Below, piece after piece: positions 60,501-64,000 of a stretch of 64,000 nucleotides of DNA. The DNA is from Artocarpus heterophyllus (Eukaryota; Streptophyta; Magnoliopsida; Rosales; Moraceae), in the NCBI GenBank assembly GCA_025403435.1, contig CM046353.1:12572836-12636835 (forward strand). The letters run 5' to 3'. Below the pieces are notes generated by a model, which made no database searches, was not told the DNA's origin, and saw only the letters and a list, made by a program, of their open reading frames with translations. Made by a program: the position numbers and the translations under genes. Within the stretch, counting starts at the first letter, position 1; every line of letters begins with the position of its first letter.

Positions 60501-62314
60501 GATAATTTTAAATGCAATAATTTCAAACACTTTTTTAACATTGTTGCCATGTTATTATCAGATTTAAAAATATCAACTACAACAAAAATTAAAAAAAAAA
60601 TTAAACGGAAAATAAAAGAAGAACAACATATACTGAGTCAGAAAACCATGCGCCAGGAGTAATAAATTCATAGAACCAGTATTTGTTTGAAACAATATCT
60701 ACTTTGAAATCCAAGGATATCCTAATCCTATCAAAACCAGTGCCCATTGCTTTTTTCTACTACAAAGAAAATGAAAAATAAAACTAAAAAATTATATTGA
60801 CAAAAAAAGAAAAAACAATGTGTTTAGTATCATACTTGTTCCTAGGCCTATAAACACTGAAAAACTAGTCGTCTAACATGGCTGCATCCTCACAAAAGGT
60901 TCAGCATCAATTTTCTTAGATAATGAACAAAAGTTAAAAAACTCAATACTCCCAACACATCCCCGAGATGCTTGTTAAGAAGCTCGCCGAGACATAGAAA
61001 AAACTTCATCATAAATGACAACACTCTAATTTATAGGAGTAAAATCATGCTCCTCACCATCATCCTGCAAAAATAAATAAGTTAATTACAAAGTGCAGAA
61101 AACACAATTACAAAAAAATTAAATAAATAAAAAACGAAAAGGTAAAGAAAATTACCAAAGAGCATGAAAATCATTGTTGTCATCACCCTCGGAGTTCTCC
61201 TCGACTTCTTCAAAAAGAACTTCTTTAGGCTGGGGAACGGCTTCTCTTCCCTCAATCTTCTCCTCATCTTCTTTCCCAACAACTTCGTTCGGAATGTGAA
61301 AATCTTGTCGTTCCCCAAGAACTTCATCCGGATGCTCAACATCTAGTCGTACCTGGACCTTCTCCTCGACTTCTTTAACAACAACTTCATTCACATTGTC
61401 AACAGTTTGACTCTCTTTGTTCTTCTCACAGAGTTCTTAAACAAGAACTTCACCCTGACACTCAACATCTTGACTTTCAAGATGAGGAGGTGACTGATCA
61501 ACGACATCTTGTTTTGGCAATAACACAATAGATTCAATCACCTGCCCAATATGATCCAAGGGAATATCCTTAAAAATTTAATCTTCACCCACATCTTCTT
61601 TACCATCTTCTTCTTCAAATACATCTTCTTTATTAGCCTCTTCTTCACCTTCATTTTCTTCAACTACATCTAAATCCTTATCCAACATTTTCTTGTCCCC
61701 CAAATCCTCCATCATCTTCCTCCATATTTTTTCTATGCTTTTCTTTTTCAGCATCTGACTTATGGATAACATGAAGAACAAGAGTAATCTTCTCTAAAAT
61801 CAAGTCTGTAAAATGATTCTTCAAAAAAAAAAAACAAAACAACATCTATATTTTCCTGAAGGATAGACAAATCCCTAATAATTTGATTTGTCTTAACCTG
61901 CAAAGCACAAAGTCTAGAATCAAATAAGGAAGGGACAACCTTCTCCCTCTTAGAAATGATTGATCATCATGAACATTAGGAGCCTAAAAAAAAAAGTAAA
62001 ACACTTAGAGAAAGAAAACAAAATATAGAACAACCACTACAAAAGATAAACCCACTAGGTTCCAAAGAGAAAAAAATAAAACAGAAATATACCTCATTTC
62101 AATTCGAATCAACTTCTAGAAAAATAGAACAAAGAGGAAAAACATCGTCTACAAAATCAACATCCTCATTGATCAAAGCAATGTCTTCAGCTTCATCTTC
62201 ATCTTCACCTTTACCTATACCACCACCTTGACCAAAAGAAGCAACCTCTTTACTAGACTTACAAACAAGAGCTTTCATATGTTGACTTTCTTGCTCAGTG
62301 TCTGTCGGTTCCAT
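59230..62314 (-). pseudogene. Ulp1-like (C48) cysteine protease gene carried by the MULE
   Basis: The minus strand shows, in order: a start MEPTDTEQESQHM (62314); Glu/Asp-rich segments (62314-62099, 61781-61578, 61394-61152) like the acidic linkers of MULE-borne Ulp1 genes; then protease-like exons. The latter are NKYWFYEFITPGAWFSDS (about 60720-60630), IITYYLRKKLGVYKMK (about 60320-60265), VPFIKVNEFFLPMFVERADR with WVLAYVEFRPHLITV (about 60120-60005), LLATILPHLVNIVGFFE (about 59955-59895) and NGDGGMYVVKFIKCLVEDEV (about 59370-59310). Ulp1-like proteases remove SUMO-like modifiers. Here the His of the HWV motif is Arg and the catalytic Cys of DCG is Gly (GGT where TGT is expected), and stops interrupt the frame, so it should be inactive. 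The strand is opposite to the transposase. Confidence 0.7.
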
Positions 62315-62574
62315 AGAACGGCAAGAAAGCTAACAAATACATAACATAAATTAAAAGAATCACAAGTGTGTCATATGAAAAAGTAAGATACAATTAAAAA
62401 AAAAGGAAAAAAATGGCAGATTTTGCTCAAAGTTAATAAATAATGTCATATAGTTTTAAAAAGTGTAATTAATAGCATATCATATGAAATTGAGTAATAT
62501 CTTATGAGAAATTGAGAAAAAACCTCAAAAAATCCTACATCTTTCTCCTCTATATCTCTCATCCTCCTTCCACG

Positions 62575-63180
62575 TCGACATTACCGACGGCTGGGAAATA
62601 CAATATTACTTCGGTAATACTCTATTACCGTGTTAGTAAAAGAATTCACCAGTCGGACCTCCAGCGGTCGAAAAATACAATATTACTGCAGTAATACTGT
62701 ATTACCATGTAAATAAAAAAGTTCACCAGCGACTTTATTGGACGATCAGTGGCTGAAAAATAAATTATTACCATATAAATATAAAATTTCACTGGTGACT
62801 TCGACGGACCACCAACGGTTGAGAAATACAGTATTAATGTTGTAATACTATATTACCGTGTACCCCTGACGGTCGAGAAATACAATACTAACCTTGTAAT
62901 ACTATATTACTATGTAAATATAAAATTTCACCGATGGCTTCGCTGGACCGCTGGCGGCCAAAAAATACAATATTAATCTTGAAATGAAATACTATATTAC
63001 AACGTAAATACAATATTTCATTGGCCACTTTGCTAGACCATCGGTAGCCAAAAAATACAATATTAACCTTGTAATAATGTATTATAGTGTAAATACTATA
63101 CTTATATTACATACAAAAAATTACTATCGACGTCGTGGGACACCATCGGCATTGGCGACGTCATCGATGACTGAAAAATA
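62575..63180. repeat. Degenerate tandem array, units of about 55-110 bp
   Basis: About seven units begin GAAAAATACAATATTA (starts near 62594, 62670, 62755, 62822, 62876, 62960, 63049) and continue with GTAATACTATATTACCATG and a TTTCACCGGTGACTTCG-GGACC-like part. A partial unit is near 63171. It lies just beyond the Ulp1-like gene and may be the subterminal region of the MULE. Confidence 0.8.
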
Positions 63181-63182
63181 TA

Positions 63183-64000
63183 GTGTTTCACTTTTAATAT
63201 GTAATGACCAAGGGAAATTCATTAATAAAATCAAATATTTAATTGGGTCTAATTAATGAATTTACTCTTAAAAAATTATATTTTTATAAAAATTACGATA
63301 ATGTACAAATAAGAAGTATTAATAAGAAATTTCATTGTGGCCTGATGCAATGCTGGATAATGCCAAATGTAGATTTTTAAAGCACAAATGCTTGGAAATT
63401 TGTGAAAAATATCCATGAAATGAATTTTACATCATAATTAATTACAATATTGTGACGCAAATAAATGGGCGATTACGGTAGAATAAGGTGGAAAAACATG
63501 CCAAAACCCTAAAATGTTGAAAAGGGGTACGACGCGGTGTAAGTACACTGCTAAGGTAAAAACACAGAAACTTAAAATGCTATGTTTGGGTTTCAAAGGT
63601 TAACCAAAGAATAGGAAGGATATTTAATGCAGTTCAAGAATAGGTTCTCCAACAGTTTCACCTCAATGGTATAAAAAAAAATACTATGTGGTGAAAAATT
63701 ACACTGTGTAAAGTGGTAGGTCCTACTAAGTGGACACCCAATGGATCCTTATTGGGCCACCATACCATGAAAGGTGGCCCAATCACAAATGGCCACTAAT
63801 CCCCATAATCATAGCCTAGTGGGTGACTCACCCATTAAAAAAAAAAGGGGGTGGGGGGGTGGGGGGGTGGGGTGGGGTTGGGATAAGTCTTAAATAAAGA
63901 CTTAAAACATCAAAATCCTTTCATTTTATTCCCCATCAAATTTGGCAGCCCTTGTTTCCTCTCTCTCTCAAAATTTGGTTAAAAACAAGTATTCCACAAG
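63183..64000. other. No gene recognised up to the window end
   Basis: The stretch is AT-rich with no frame carrying motifs. The last 300 bases contain a G-rich tract (63847-63882) and pyrimidine runs such as CTCTCTCTCTC. These may belong to a promoter or 5' UTR of a gene beyond the window; I cannot test this. Confidence 0.4.
63847..63882 (+). repeat. G-rich tract with G-quadruplex potential
   Basis: Seven G-runs of three or more separated by one or two T fit the loose pattern for an intramolecular G-quadruplex on the plus strand. Confidence 0.7.

Noticed and set aside
62575..63180. Possible CRISPR-like array
   Set aside because: Unit length varies, spacers are also related to each other, and the context is a plant nuclear transposon; it is a degenerate tandem repeat.

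Overview
The window is nuclear DNA from a flowering plant, probably a eudicot. The evidence is two plant-type host genes, one with many small exons separated by AT-rich introns, and several plant LTR-retrotransposon and Mutator-like families. The species cannot be named from the sequence. There are no bacterial or organellar genes. All gene names rest on motifs recalled from the families; no search was run.

Host genes. Both lie on the minus strand. (1) 11213-12358 is a single-exon membrane-associated kinase regulator, closest to MAKR4 of the BKI1/MAKR family. (2) 15582-33821 is an 18-exon gene for a 676-residue coiled-coil protein of the plant TGN-associated type (TGNap1-like). All 18 exons join in phase with GT/AG borders and no internal stop. 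Two of its introns carry whole LTR retroelements: a recent Copia element in intron 3, in sense orientation, and a non-autonomous Gypsy element in intron 16, antisense.

Repeat landscape, left to right. A 4.6-kb Copia element lies at 1004-5614 (minus, 300-bp LTRs, near-perfect target duplication). Two foldback MITE-like repeats lie near 9.0-9.5 kb and 10.1-10.5 kb. The intronic Gypsy (16202-22047) and Copia (27144-31879) elements follow. From about 34.4 kb to 63.2 kb there is one nested tower. A Mutator-like element (MULE) has its transposase split between 34.77-34.96 kb and 56.31-57.73 kb by an Athila-type Gypsy element (34959-56307). That element is itself split by a 9.4-kb Copia element (42761-52119, perfect TGAGG duplication), and its right LTR holds a 510-bp PIF/Harbinger-like MITE with a TTA duplication. 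On the opposite strand of the MULE's right half is a decayed, multi-exon Ulp1-like (C48) protease gene at about 59.2-62.3 kb, followed by a tandem-repeat array at 62.6-63.2 kb. This resembles plant MULEs that carry Ulp1-like genes.

How it fits together. The order of events can be read from nesting and LTR divergence: MULE first, then Athila, then the Angela/Tork-like Copia and the MITE; the intronic Copia at 27-32 kb is the youngest LTR element by LTR identity. All nine in-frame nonsense codons I could assign in the three Copia elements fit C-to-T (or G-to-A) transitions, as expected of methylated, silenced copies. Nothing here is clearly a new biological system. The most unusual structures are the nested Ulp1-bearing MULE and the arrays of short GC-rich palindromes carried by two unrelated retroelements.
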